Assembly: GCA_023415375.1 (NCBI GenBank)
Contig: JAEZKW010000320.1
Span: forward strand, 1 to 12,443
Direction of reading: 5' to 3'
Origin: Bacillota bacterium
Lineage (GTDB): Bacteria > Bacillota > UBA4882 > UBA8346
DNA length: 12,443 nt
The notes beneath the pieces were generated by a model. It was not told the origin of the DNA. It did no database searches and saw only the letters and a list, made by a program, of their open reading frames with translations. This document shows positions 1 through 7,656 of the stretch, piece by piece. How positions within the stretch are numbered: the first letter of the stretch is position 1; every line of letters begins with the position of its first letter. The translations under genes and the position numbers were made by a program.

Positions 1-1322
1 GACGGAGTCACGCCGGATAAATCTTTGACCATCCCGTTTTCAATCGTTAAATTGGTGATTTGGGTACCGTCCGGGAGATTGTTTTTTAGGAGCAATAAGA
101 ATTCAAGTTCCTGATTTTGTTTGCCTAACCAACCCTGGAGCTGTTTGATTTGATTGGTATTTTGAGTGGTTTGCCTTTCCATAAGGCGCAGGTTATTTAA
201 CAGTGTTGCTTTGCCCATCAGCCAGTTTCCAGTTTGCTCCGCGCGGATAGCGCCAGCTTGTAAGCCCAGAAGGATGCCGCTCAGAAAGAAGCTGAGGACG
301 ATACCGGCGCAGATGATAACCTTCAGTTTTTCCCGATTCGCTCGAGCGGTTTTCTGTTTTGGAGTAAAAATTCTTGAAGCATCGGACCGCAAAACCCCTG
401 CCTGATCCAGGGCCAACCCGATTAAGGGGGCTAGTTTAAGGGTATGTTTACCGGTAATGACTCCGGTTAATTTGGTCTTTTCAGGAAGATAAAGATGGAG
501 ACCCAACTCTTGGGCAAATTTTTCACATACTGACTTGGTAGCCTCGTTAATGTTGAAAGGGATAAACTTAGTGGGAACGGGCTGCTTGATTTCAGCCTGA
601 TAAGCAGCGAGCGTTAAGCGGAGATCTTCGCTGAAATCAGCCTTTGCCTCCAAGTCCTGCTCATTTTGGATGTCAAAGCCACCCCAATCGAGCGCGCGGC
701 GAAAAAGTAATGCCTCATCCCGAATGATCCCGAGTTCGGTTTGGTGAACATCAAAATCTAAATAAATCGTCCCCAAGTGAGCATCTTCAAAAAAGTCCCG
801 GTTAAAATTGACGAAATTCCACAAACCCTGGAAACGCAACCCCGACCAGGTTACTTCGAGGCCCGCCTCTTTCATAAGCTGTATCTTTTCAGTCAATAAG
901 TCGTTATTCACCAGCGCTATATTAACAAGTAGCATTTGATCTTGATTCTTAATGTCAATAATCTTGATCAGCTTCTTGGCATTAGCCTTATCATTACTTT
1001 CAATCTCTAATTTAACGCACTCTTCCAGCTCTGTCATTGGAAGAACCGGCATTTTCATCGATTTATACTCCACCATCTCAGAGGACAAACAATAGATCAC
1101 CCGTTGCTCCGAAAAATGCTCATGATGCCAGAGGGCTCTTAACCAGGTTGCATTAAGGCCTTCCGCCGGAAAGGAACGGACTGTGAAACGGACTAATTCA
1201 GCGCCGTTGTTGCGGTTAGCCAGTTCGACGACTGTCAGTGAATCTCTGCTTAACTCCACCACAATGGTATTTTGGGAAAAATTCAATTTAGGGACTTGGA
1301 CTCGGTTCTTTATTTTGTTCAT
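1..1322 (-). CDS. gspL: Type II secretion protein GspL (PilM/PilN-like fusion), 3' end off window
   Basis: This open frame starts at ATG 1322 and runs without a stop to the window edge (440 codons visible). GspL is a bitopic inner-membrane protein whose cytoplasmic actin-like (PilM-like) part binds the ATPase GspE and whose periplasmic part pairs with GspM. Here about 330 soluble residues include a start like the actin fold (VVELSRDSLTVVEL near residue 21) and a second beta-hairpin near 184-195 (GTIYLDFDVHQTEL). A single membrane helix follows at about 335-354, then a periplasmic helical, coiled-coil-prone stretch (about 366-418) resembling PilN. The start is the first ATG after an in-frame stop upstream, has GAGG three bases before it, and overlaps the end of gspK by 35 bases. 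Order after gspK and topology both fit GspL; sequence similarity in this family is low, so the call rests on architecture and context. The C-terminal end is missing. Confidence 0.82.
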   Translation of the reverse strand, partial: MNKIKNRVQVPKLNFSQNTIVVELSRDSLTVVELANRNNGAELVRFTVRSFPAEGLNATWLRALWHHEHFSEQRVIYCLSSEMVEYKSMKMPVLPMTELEECVKLEIESNDKANAKKLIKIIDIKNQDQMLLVNIALVNNDLLTEKIQLMKEAGLEVTWSGLRFQGLWNFVNFNRDFFEDAHLGTIYLDFDVHQTELGIIRDEALLFRRALDWGGFDIQNEQDLEAKADFSEDLRLTLAAYQAEIKQPVPTKFIPFNINEATKSVCEKFAQELGLHLYLPEKTKLTGVITGKHTLKLAPLIGLALDQAGVLRSDASRIFTPKQKTARANREKLKVIICAGIVLSFFLSGILLGLQAGAIRAEQTGNWLMGKATLLNNLRLMERQTTQNTNQIKQLQGWLGKQNQELEFLLLLKNNLPDGTQITNLTIENGMVKDLSGVTP

Positions 1323-2595
1323 GATCCTCAGTTTGTTCCTCCAGTTGGGGAATTTCCGGGACTGCCTTGTTCCATAATTCCCGGGATGCTAATGGAGTGA
1401 TTTGCCATTCTTTTTTTATGCCTGCCGTTTGTCTTTGCCAGATCGTATCCAGGTAGTAGCAGTCTTGGCCATTCTCCAAGCGAACCCAGATTTGATAACG
1501 GATAATGGTGGATGTTGTTGCTAAATAATCTTCAGGAGACCCTTTTCCTTTCATCCCAAGGGTATAGCCTAGCAATCCATAGGTATCGGTGACTTTCTCA
1601 AAAGGTTGCGTCTTACGGCGGGTTAAAACTGTATTGACTATCGAGTCACTGTACCCGGCTTCCTTCAAAATCGCTGTAAGATTACTTTTCGTCGCCATAT
1701 TCACATTACAATTACCGCTAATTTGAAATAATCCTTTGATTTTATCCAGAGTCAAGAGGGTGATAGCCGGTAACTGCGTTAAGTTTGCGACTTCTTCAAA
1801 ATGGCCTTGGGTTGCCCGGAAATTTTCGAATTGATCTTTCACACTATCGAGCCAACTGTCTAGGAACTCCTCGGATGAAGAATGCAAAAGGTTACAAAAG
1901 ATTTCCCCGGAAATAGTATTGGGATTGACTTTACCAAAAACCGTAACCTCCGGTGCTAAAAGCTCATAGAGTTGGTCTCCATTCTTAACGAGTTTAATTT
2001 CTTCGCGGGAAGAAAAACAACCATCTCTGGGTTTATAGGCTGGATTGAGACCTTGGTAATAACTAAGTTCCGCACCCTCAGGCTTGGGTTCACTGTCCCG
2101 GTCACGCCAATCTAATAACGGATCTAGGGAGATTTCAGCCTTGGTATCCGATTCCCCGGTTGGAGAAACTTCGGTCGGTGTCGGACTGTCCGTTAGTGAA
2201 GGCGAGTTGGTTGGATTGGTAGATTTAGTGATAACAATCTGAAGTAACTGTTTCAAACCGGCCTCACTCAAGGTATTTAAATTGGGTTTACTTCCTTCAT
2301 CTTCAATAATCATGGTTACCTTATACCCATCCTGGGTCAGGTCAACCCGACCATTGGCGTACCAGGCATCTTCGGGTGAATCATAGTCGGTGTCGTCTTT
2401 GATAAGGAGTCCTAAATACTGATGCAAAACTGCTTCAGCGGTTTGGGAATACTTTCTTTGATTTTCAAAGTGAACCACGGATGCCCATTCCGCTTCGCTG
2501 CGGTAAAATAGAAATGTAACAATAATGCCGATGATGGCGATAAACCAAACCACTATAATTAAAGTCGAGCCCCGCTCGTTATCTTCCATTGACAT
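1288..2595 (-). CDS. gspK: Minor pseudopilin GspK
   Basis: GspK is the large minor pseudopilin that caps the pseudopilus tip with GspI and GspJ. A short leader ends in RG at residue 9 (numbered from ATG 2595), followed by a hydrophobic N-helix (STLIIVVWFIAIIGII). Position +5 of the mature protein is Ile instead of Glu, which is characteristic of GspK. The family core is clear: EDEGSKPNLNTL near 99-109, LLDWRDRDSEPKPEGAELSYY near 160-180, and SAM-like helical regions with NPNT and NVNMATKSNL (about 298-306). At about 435 residues it is longer than the usual 300-340. The extra length includes a Thr/Ser/Pro-rich insert (about 123-153) and a long polar C-terminus ending in PSPSP. ATG 2595 shares one base with the gspJ stop (TGATG); a TTG at 2598 and an ATG at 2589 are alternatives. 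Its 3' end overlaps gspL by 35 bases. Confidence 0.93.
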   Translation of the reverse strand: MSMEDNERGSTLIIVVWFIAIIGIIVTFLFYRSEAEWASVVHFENQRKYSQTAEAVLHQYLGLLIKDDTDYDSPEDAWYANGRVDLTQDGYKVTMIIEDEGSKPNLNTLSEAGLKQLLQIVITKSTNPTNSPSLTDSPTPTEVSPTGESDTKAEISLDPLLDWRDRDSEPKPEGAELSYYQGLNPAYKPRDGCFSSREEIKLVKNGDQLYELLAPEVTVFGKVNPNTISGEIFCNLLHSSSEEFLDSWLDSVKDQFENFRATQGHFEEVANLTQLPAITLLTLDKIKGLFQISGNCNVNMATKSNLTAILKEAGYSDSIVNTVLTRRKTQPFEKVTDTYGLLGYTLGMKGKGSPEDYLATTSTIIRYQIWVRLENGQDCYYLDTIWQRQTAGIKKEWQITPLASRELWNKAVPEIPQLEEQTEDHEQNKEPSPSP

Positions 2596-3188
2596 CAATT
2601 GGTATCACTCTCGCTGTGCCAGGCTTTGATTGGAATAACCAATGCCTTTGAGTTATTGTTTTTAGTGCATATGGTCACTCTAACTAAAGAGGGAATTTCG
2701 GTTTTTTGATCGGGCTGCCAGAAAAGCTCCCAGTTTTTTGTTTTGGGACGGAAATATTCAACTTTCCATTCATTCGCATGATCAAGGAGCACCTTTTCTT
2801 GGGGCTTGCTTCCCCAAAACCCAGCCGACCGGAAAACCTTTTCTTCAGAGAGACTGAAACGGTATTGAATCTGGACCAACCCATCCTGGTTTGTGGTCCA
2901 AAAGGTCATTTGATAATCATCCCCCTGGATGGCCGGTTCAGCCAAAAATGGACTGTTGACCAGTGATGCAAAATCGGTATTTAAAGTCTGTGACAATATA
3001 CGCAGTTGAGCGCGTCGTTCCAATGAATGATCATTTTGAGCCCATAAACGGGTATCGGTGTATAAAAATTGCGATAAAACCGCAAGGAGAATCATCAGTA
3101 AACTCAGTGAGGCCAATACTTCAACCAACGTCATTCCCAGTTCATTCCGGATGGCTGTAACCGATAAGGATGGTTTGGTGAGAAACAC
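2595..3188 (-). CDS. gspJ: Minor pseudopilin GspJ
   Basis: GspJ is a minor pseudopilin of the type II secretion tip complex. The protein has a type IV prepilin leader of 18 residues ending in Gly, then MTLVEVLASLSLLMILLAVLSQF with the conserved Glu at mature position 5 and a hydrophobic helix that would sit in the inner membrane before assembly. The remaining roughly 155 residues form a soluble domain of the expected size (197 residues in total). The start is a GTG at 3188: a GGAGGG ribosome site lies exactly six bases upstream, and the only in-frame ATG nearby would delete the leader. The gene begins 47 bases inside gspI and ends by sharing one base with gspK, so translation is probably coupled. 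Assignment to J, as opposed to another minor pseudopilin, rests on its place between gspI and gspK and on its size. Confidence 0.88.
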   Translation of the reverse strand: MFLTKPSLSVTAIRNELGMTLVEVLASLSLLMILLAVLSQFLYTDTRLWAQNDHSLERRAQLRILSQTLNTDFASLVNSPFLAEPAIQGDDYQMTFWTTNQDGLVQIQYRFSLSEEKVFRSAGFWGSKPQEKVLLDHANEWKVEYFRPKTKNWELFWQPDQKTEIPSLVRVTICTKNNNSKALVIPIKAWHSESDTN

Positions 3189-3543
3189 TGGTATCCCTCC
3201 ATTCTACCGTTAAACTGATCTTGGTATACCCGTCCGGCAATGTTTCTTCCGAAGTACTCCAATGGTAATGATCATAAGGTGCGGTAAAATCTCCAAAAGA
3301 CCCTGATTCACCGCCAGAGATGATTTCCGAGAGTTTGCCCTGGCCGAGTATTTGGGATACGGCTCTTACTTCCAACAAATGTTGATTTCGACTGTTTTGA
3401 ATCAGGGCCCCCGATAAAACGGCAATTACCAGGCCAGTAATGGTAATAGCAACCAACACTTCAAGCAGTGAAAATCCGTCATTCTTTCCATATCGACTAT
3501 TGGGTAAGCCGTTGCCTCTGATATTTCCATTCCACTGCTCCAT
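3142..3543 (-). CDS. gspI: Minor pseudopilin GspI
   Basis: GspI is a minor pseudopilin thought to nucleate the GspI-J-K tip complex. From ATG 3543 the product has 133 residues, the usual length. A 23-residue leader ends in NDG, then FSLLEVLVAITITGLVIAVLSG gives the processing site, Glu at +5 and the N-helix. A short soluble domain follows, ending with the TVEWRD motif region (112-117) and HPE. The frame is open further upstream to 3822 inside gspH, but that extension is not leader-like and would place about 93 extra residues before the prepilin site, so it is rejected. No strong ribosome site precedes ATG 3543; expression probably relies on translational coupling with gspH, which it overlaps by 47 bases. 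It overlaps gspJ downstream by another 47 bases. Confidence 0.88.
   Translation of the reverse strand: MEQWNGNIRGNGLPNSRYGKNDGFSLLEVLVAITITGLVIAVLSGALIQNSRNQHLLEVRAVSQILGQGKLSEIISGGESGSFGDFTAPYDHYHWSTSEETLPDGYTKISLTVEWRDTSVSHQTILIGYSHPE
3195..3200 (-). promoter_or_regulatory. Ribosome binding site that fixes the gspJ GTG start
   Basis: GGAGGG lies six bases before GTG 3188, inside the coding sequence of gspI. It is one of the strongest Shine-Dalgarno sequences in the cluster and decides in favour of the GTG start, which keeps the prepilin leader intact. Confidence 0.8.
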
Positions 3544-4072
3544 CCATCTTGCAAAAAAAGGAGCCTTCAAAATTTTGGGTCTGCCAATGGATTTGGACTT
3601 CATTGTCACATATTTCTCCATTGATAAAATGAATTTCATACGATCCTGCAGGAGGATTCTCAGTCTTCTCGGGAACGGTTTCGGATTGATCCGCTTCAAT
3701 TTTTTCAACGCGCGCGCGCGAGTTCTCGATGGTATCAGGAGAAGTGTTTTCCTCTTCTGCCTTTTCGGGCAATTCAAATGCAAATTGAAAATGAAAGTTA
3801 CGGATAATCTGATGATCCCCAATATTGAATGAATATCCGTTTTTGGTGAAAGACACTACTTTCTCGGATGCAGGATCCACCAGCGATTCATTTTTAATTT
3901 GACGAAAGTCGGTTTGCATCAACCGTCCGATATAGCCAACTTCGACCTGTTCCACCGAAAGATTGATCCGCGGCAGGGCTAATATCGAAATCAGCCCGAT
4001 TAACGCAATCACAGCCACAACTTCCAACAGCGTAAACCCTGCGGTCCCTTTACCAGTTTCCAATGTCGGCAT
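3497..4072 (-). CDS. gspH: Minor pseudopilin GspH (FimT/GspH type)
   Basis: GspH is a minor pseudopilin located between the major pseudopilin and the tip complex. From ATG 4072 the product has 191 residues: a 12-residue leader ending in AG, then FTLLEVVAVIALIGLISILALPRI with Glu at +5, then a soluble beta-rich domain. Two cysteines (155 and 174) could form a disulfide in the periplasm. An acidic, Ser/Thr/Pro-rich segment at about 102-141 interrupts the globular domain, looks disordered, and is unusual for the family. The gene starts 23 bases inside gspG; an in-frame ATG at 4090 is an alternative start. No strong ribosome site is visible, which suggests coupling to gspG. A (CG)6 tract at 3709-3720 lies within it. 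Assignment to H rests on gene order (between G and I) plus the prepilin signature. Confidence 0.85.
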   Translation of the reverse strand: MPTLETGKGTAGFTLLEVVAVIALIGLISILALPRINLSVEQVEVGYIGRLMQTDFRQIKNESLVDPASEKVVSFTKNGYSFNIGDHQIIRNFHFQFAFELPEKAEEENTSPDTIENSRARVEKIEADQSETVPEKTENPPAGSYEIHFINGEICDNEVQIHWQTQNFEGSFFCKMDGAVEWKYQRQRLTQ

Positions 4073-4490
4073 TGGCGCCCGTTCCGCCATCGGCATTATC
4101 TTTACCATAGGTAAATAAGTCATAGGTTTCCGGATTATGGGTACCTGGTGCAGCATAATGCAATTCATGGCCCCAAGGGTCGGTTGGAATTTTATTTTTT
4201 TGTAAATACGGACCGTTCCAATTGTCCGGAACCGGAGGGGCTGTAGGCTTCTCCATGAGTGCTTTCAACCCTTGTTCGGTTGTCGGATAACATGAATTGT
4301 CCAAGTAATAAGAGTTTAAAACATTTTCGGTCGAACTGATCTGAGATTTGGCTGCTTTAATTTGACCGCTCTGCAAGCTGTTGATAATATTGGGGGCCAC
4401 CATTGTAATAATAAAGGCCAGCAATGTTAAGACAGCCAGGATTTCAATTAATGTATAGCCGTCTTCTCTTCTTCGACATTTTTGCAACAT
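4050..4490 (-). CDS. gspG: Major pseudopilin GspG
   Basis: GspG is the major subunit of the type II secretion pseudopilus, which pushes folded substrates through the secretin. From ATG 4490 the product has 146 residues. An 11-residue basic leader (MLQKCRRREDG) precedes YTLIEILAVLTLLAFIITMVAP, with Glu at +5. The soluble part carries the family signatures CYPTTEQGLKAL, WNGPYL and DPWG, and the calcium-binding C-terminal loop DLFTYGKDNADGGTGANADIGNW region typical of GspG. The ATG is eight bases after an AAAGGAG ribosome site; two GTG codons and a TTG between them are in frame but too close to that site. A 37-base gap separates it from gspF. This is the most securely identified pseudopilin here and shows that the locus is type II secretion and not type IV pili. 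Confidence 0.96.
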   Translation of the reverse strand: MLQKCRRREDGYTLIEILAVLTLLAFIITMVAPNIINSLQSGQIKAAKSQISSTENVLNSYYLDNSCYPTTEQGLKALMEKPTAPPVPDNWNGPYLQKNKIPTDPWGHELHYAAPGTHNPETYDLFTYGKDNADGGTGANADIGNW

Positions 4491-4498
4491 CAACACCA

Positions 4499-4505
4499 CT
4501 CCTTT
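4499..4505 (-). promoter_or_regulatory. Ribosome binding site of gspG
   Basis: AAAGGAG sits eight bases before ATG 4490. It selects that ATG over the in-frame GTG codons at 4499 and 4496. It is stronger than the sites of the minor pseudopilin genes H and I, in keeping with GspG being needed in larger amounts. Confidence 0.75.
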
Positions 4506-4527
4506 TACTATCGAACCAATAACTTTC

Positions 4528-5736
4528 TTAACCCATTCCGTTCATTTGTGAATTCATATTGATAACCGGCAGTAAAATGGATACCGCCAAAACGCCGATA
4601 ACTCCCACCATGAGAAAGATTAAAATGGGCTCAAATAAAGACATAAAGATGCTCAAAGAATGTTTAACATCATTATCATAGGTTGTTGCAATGTTTTCCA
4701 GCATGGTCCCAAGATTGCCGCTTTCCTCACCGACGCCAATCATTTCCACTGCCAAGACAGGAAAAACTCCTTGGGCAGCCATGCCCTTGGCAAGGGTATT
4801 TCCCTGTTTAATTTCTTGTTCAACCTTTTTTAAGGCCTGGTTTAAACAGGCATTCCCCATGATCTTACCGGCAATAGCCAAACCATTTAAAAGCGATACA
4901 CCGCTGCTGTAAAGAAGACTCAAGGAAAAGGCCATTTTGGATATGGCTATCTTTTGCAAAATCGACCCAATCCATGGGATCTTTAATTTCATACTGTCGA
5001 TTCGCATCTTGCCTCCCGGAGTGTGAGCCTCCTTTAGCCACCAAGCAACCGCGCCAAAAGTTATCAGCAAAGCCAGCCACCAGTAATTATTAAGGCATTC
5101 CCCAAAAATCATAACGGCTTTGGTAACCGCGGGCAGTTCTGTGTCCATTCCTTGAAACACGGATTGAAATTTAGGAATAACGATGGCTACATAAAATAAA
5201 ATCGCTGCCAAGCTAGAAACCGCCAAGATCATCGGATAAAAAAGACTGCTGGTAATGAAGCGCCGTAGACTAATCTCTTCCTCCAAATATTTGGCCAGTC
5301 TTTTCAGGACTTCCGGCAAAATCCCGCCTGCCTCGCCGGCCCGCACCATATTCACGTAAAACTCCGGAAAAAAGTCGGGATAACGCTCCAAAGCCATTGT
5401 AAATGACAAACCCTCTTGCAAGGAGCGGCGTAGTTGAATCACGGTATTTCCAATATTGGGACTGAATTTTAATTTACTCAAGATGCCTAAAGCGCGTTCC
5501 AGCGGGATCCCGGCTTCCAATAAGCCCGCTAATTGTTGGGTAAAGGTAAGCCTTTCCTGTCTGGAAAATCGCATCCGTTGCTTTTTAAATGAGAATAAGT
5601 CCGGCGCTTCTTTAATCTCCAGCAGAAATTTACCCTGAGCCTTTAGATGAAAAATTAACTGCTCCTTGGATTCGGCTTCCTCCCGGCCAAATTCGATTTT
5701 TCCCGCTATGTCGGAGGCCTTGTATTGAAATTGCAC
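4528..5736 (-). CDS. gspF: Type II secretion inner-membrane platform protein GspF
   Basis: GspF is the polytopic inner-membrane platform that couples the GspE ATPase to pseudopilus growth. The 402-residue product has the normal length and two GspF repeats (about 63-187 and 265-392). The first contains FTQQLAGLLEAGIPLERAL and the second FSLSLLYSSGVSLLNGLAIA, with the matching GEAGG/GEESG turns. Membrane helices are at about 168-189, 218-234 and 368-392, with LFEPILIFLMVGVIG in the last. The start is GTG 5736, six bases after GAGGTG; the upstream in-frame GTG at 5745 is itself part of that ribosome site. It lies 40 bases downstream of gspE and 37 bases upstream of gspG, within one operon. A PilC of type IV pili would look similar, but the neighbouring GspG and GspK settle the assignment. 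Confidence 0.95.
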   Translation of the reverse strand: MQFQYKASDIAGKIEFGREEAESKEQLIFHLKAQGKFLLEIKEAPDLFSFKKQRMRFSRQERLTFTQQLAGLLEAGIPLERALGILSKLKFSPNIGNTVIQLRRSLQEGLSFTMALERYPDFFPEFYVNMVRAGEAGGILPEVLKRLAKYLEEEISLRRFITSSLFYPMILAVSSLAAILFYVAIVIPKFQSVFQGMDTELPAVTKAVMIFGECLNNYWWLALLITFGAVAWWLKEAHTPGGKMRIDSMKLKIPWIGSILQKIAISKMAFSLSLLYSSGVSLLNGLAIAGKIMGNACLNQALKKVEQEIKQGNTLAKGMAAQGVFPVLAVEMIGVGEESGNLGTMLENIATTYDNDVKHSLSIFMSLFEPILIFLMVGVIGVLAVSILLPVINMNSQMNGMG

Positions 5737-5742
5737 TTTATT

Positions 5743-5748
5743 CACCTC
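5743..5748 (-). promoter_or_regulatory. Ribosome binding site of gspF
   Basis: GAGGTG is six bases before GTG 5736. The GTG embedded in this site (5745) could be read as a start but would have no ribosome site of its own. Confidence 0.65.
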
Positions 5749-5776
5749 AAAGTAACTTCATAAAGGGAAGCCGCCA

Positions 5777-7462
5777 TTATTCACGCGTCACTCTTAAAAC
5801 TTCGCTGAGAGTCGTTGTCCCCTCTTTAACTTTAATAATCCCATCATCCCTTAAAGTAGTCATTCCAAATCTGGCGGCAGCTTCTCTAATTTTCCCGGAA
5901 TTGGAACGTTCCATCACCAGCCGTTCGATTTCTTCATTGGCAACCAACATTTCAAAAAGGCCAATTTGACCGCGATAACCGATGGAATTACAATAGTCAC
6001 AGCCAGTGCCTTTTATGAATTGAATCCCGGTATTATTATTGCCTAATATCTCAAGCTCTTGATGGTTAGGTTCATAAGGGGCGCTGCATTTAGGACAGAT
6101 CTTGCGGACCAACCTTTGCGCCAATATTCCACAAACCGTTGAAGCCACCAGAAACTCCTCGACTCCCATATCAACCAAACGGGTAAATGCCGACGAAGCA
6201 TCATTCGTATGGAGAGTTGCAAATACTAAATGACCGGTCAGCGCCGATTGGATGGCAACTTCAGCAGTTTCCCGGTCCCGAATCTCTCCTACCAAAATGA
6301 CATCCGGGTCATGCCGTACAATAGTCCGTAGCCCTTGGGCAAAAGAAAAATCCAGCTTGGCATTGACTTGCATTTGATTGATCCCTTTGAGTTGGTACTC
6401 AATCGGGTCTTCAATCGTGATAATCTTGCGGGTCGGCTCATTGAGCAATTGCAGGGCCGCGTATAAAGTGGTGGTTTTACCGCTGCCGGTAGGCCCGGTG
6501 ACCAGAATCATCCCGTGAGGTTTCTGGATTAAGCCCGAAAACAAAGCTAAATTTCGATTCGATAACCCCAACTGATTTAGGCCCAACATAATGCTTTCCC
6601 GGTTCAAAATCCTTAGGACTGCTGATTCGCCGTAAAGTGTGGGCGCTACCGCAACCCGTAAATCCAAGTCGCGGTTATTGATTTTAATACGGATTCTGCC
6701 GTCCTGCGGAATGCGCCGTTCGGTAATGTCCATCCCGGCCATTAATTTAATTCTGGAAATGACCGCTAGGAATAGATTCTTGGGTGGTGGATGAGCTTCT
6801 TGCAAAACACCGTCGATCCGGTAACGGACTTTGATTTCATCTTCAAAAGGTTCCAAATGAATATCACTGGCTCCTGCTTTAACCGCTCCGGTGATAATGG
6901 TATTGACCAGACGGATAATCGGAGCCTCATTGGCCATGTTTTCCGGAACAACAGAACTGGTTTCATTTCCTGATGAATTTTGATACTGACTCAGCTCGGA
7001 TTCGTTCAAATCCTCCAAAACCGCCGCTACCGAGTCCAGTGACGAGCCATAATATTTATCCAGCGCCTCTTTAATATGGTCAATTGAAGCAACCATCAAT
7101 TTTATTTTATAAGGAAGGATTTCCCGTAACTTGTCCAAACTAGCCAAATCCAGCGGTTCAGAAGTGGCTAAGGTAACCCGGTTGCCCTCGATTTTTACCG
7201 GGATCACCTGATATTTTTCAGCCTGACGGGAAGTCAGGAGCCCGATGGTTTCAGCATCAATGTTGAATTCCATCGGATTGCCGTAAGGAATTTGTAATTG
7301 AAGGCTGAGAGCTTTCGCTAATTGTTCGGCATTAATATACCCTGCTTGAAACAATATTTTTCCAATAGGCAACCGTAACTCTGCTTGATTTAGCAGCGCT
7401 TCATCAAGTTGTGCTTCTGAAATAAACCTTTGATGGATTAAAATTTTCCCAAGCCGCTCCAT
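5777..7462 (-). CDS. gspE: Type II secretion ATPase GspE
   Basis: GspE is the cytoplasmic hexameric ATPase that powers pseudopilus assembly through GspL and GspF. All catalytic elements are visible in its 561 residues: Walker A GPTGSGKTT (323-331), Asp box IITIEDPIEYQ (347-357), Walker B DVILVGEIRD with catalytic Glu393, and His box HLVFATLHTN (411-420). A zinc-binding four-cysteine region is formed by Cys456/459 and Cys488/491. The N-terminal 60 residues hold two MshEN-like half-motifs (RLGKILIHQRFISEAQLDEALLNQ region at 3-26; PIGKILFQAG... at 32-55), a fold that in MshE binds cyclic di-GMP; whether it does so here is open. An N2-type domain with ASDIHLEPFE (198-207) follows. ATG 7462 is five bases after GGAG. 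It is the first gene of the visible gsp operon. PilB is the close alternative, excluded by context. Confidence 0.96.
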   Translation of the reverse strand: MERLGKILIHQRFISEAQLDEALLNQAELRLPIGKILFQAGYINAEQLAKALSLQLQIPYGNPMEFNIDAETIGLLTSRQAEKYQVIPVKIEGNRVTLATSEPLDLASLDKLREILPYKIKLMVASIDHIKEALDKYYGSSLDSVAAVLEDLNESELSQYQNSSGNETSSVVPENMANEAPIIRLVNTIITGAVKAGASDIHLEPFEDEIKVRYRIDGVLQEAHPPPKNLFLAVISRIKLMAGMDITERRIPQDGRIRIKINNRDLDLRVAVAPTLYGESAVLRILNRESIMLGLNQLGLSNRNLALFSGLIQKPHGMILVTGPTGSGKTTTLYAALQLLNEPTRKIITIEDPIEYQLKGINQMQVNAKLDFSFAQGLRTIVRHDPDVILVGEIRDRETAEVAIQSALTGHLVFATLHTNDASSAFTRLVDMGVEEFLVASTVCGILAQRLVRKICPKCSAPYEPNHQELEILGNNNTGIQFIKGTGCDYCNSIGYRGQIGLFEMLVANEEIERLVMERSNSGKIREAAARFGMTTLRDDGIIKVKEGTTTLSEVLRVTRE

Positions 7463-7650
7463 GAATGCTCCATAAGATTTTTACTTTTTTTAACTTTTCG
7501 TCGGATACTTGAAATTTCCTGCTTGATTCTTTGATTATTTCCTATTTATGGAGAATACGCCCTTCCTTTGGTTAAGAGGAAAATATGAATTGGGTTGGAA
7601 TTTTTTTCTTCCATTCGCTTGTATTCAATTCACCTTTCGAGTTCTAATTG
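7463..7650 (-). other. Long 5' leader of the gsp operon
   Basis: About 188 AT-rich bases separate the predicted transcription start (near 7650) from gspE. I see no riboswitch motif I recognise, no long hairpin and no convincing gene. A short inverted repeat (TGGAA, eight bases, TTCCA at 7613-7596) and a 23-codon frame without a well-placed ribosome site (7614-7546) are the only structures noticed. The length is generous for a simple leader and could hold post-transcriptional control. Confidence 0.4.
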
Positions 7651-7656
7651 TGTTAT

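Noticed and set aside
166..405. Plus-strand frames across the left part and elsewhere opposite the gsp genes
   Set aside because: They are antisense to conserved coding sequence, lack ribosome sites and have no recognisable domains.
3544..3822. N-terminal extension of the gspI frame
   Set aside because: It lies entirely in the gspH coding region, is basic and non-globular in look, and would bury the prepilin cleavage site about 115 residues in; an out-of-frame shadow of gspH.
4073..4168. N-terminal extension of the gspH frame into gspG
   Set aside because: It overlaps conserved gspG codons and would lengthen the prepilin leader far beyond normal.
7546..7614. A 23-codon minus-strand reading frame in the gspE leader, ending before gspE
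   Set aside because: The nearest ribosome-like sequence (AAAGGTG) is too far from its ATG and the peptide shows no recognisable features; likely chance.
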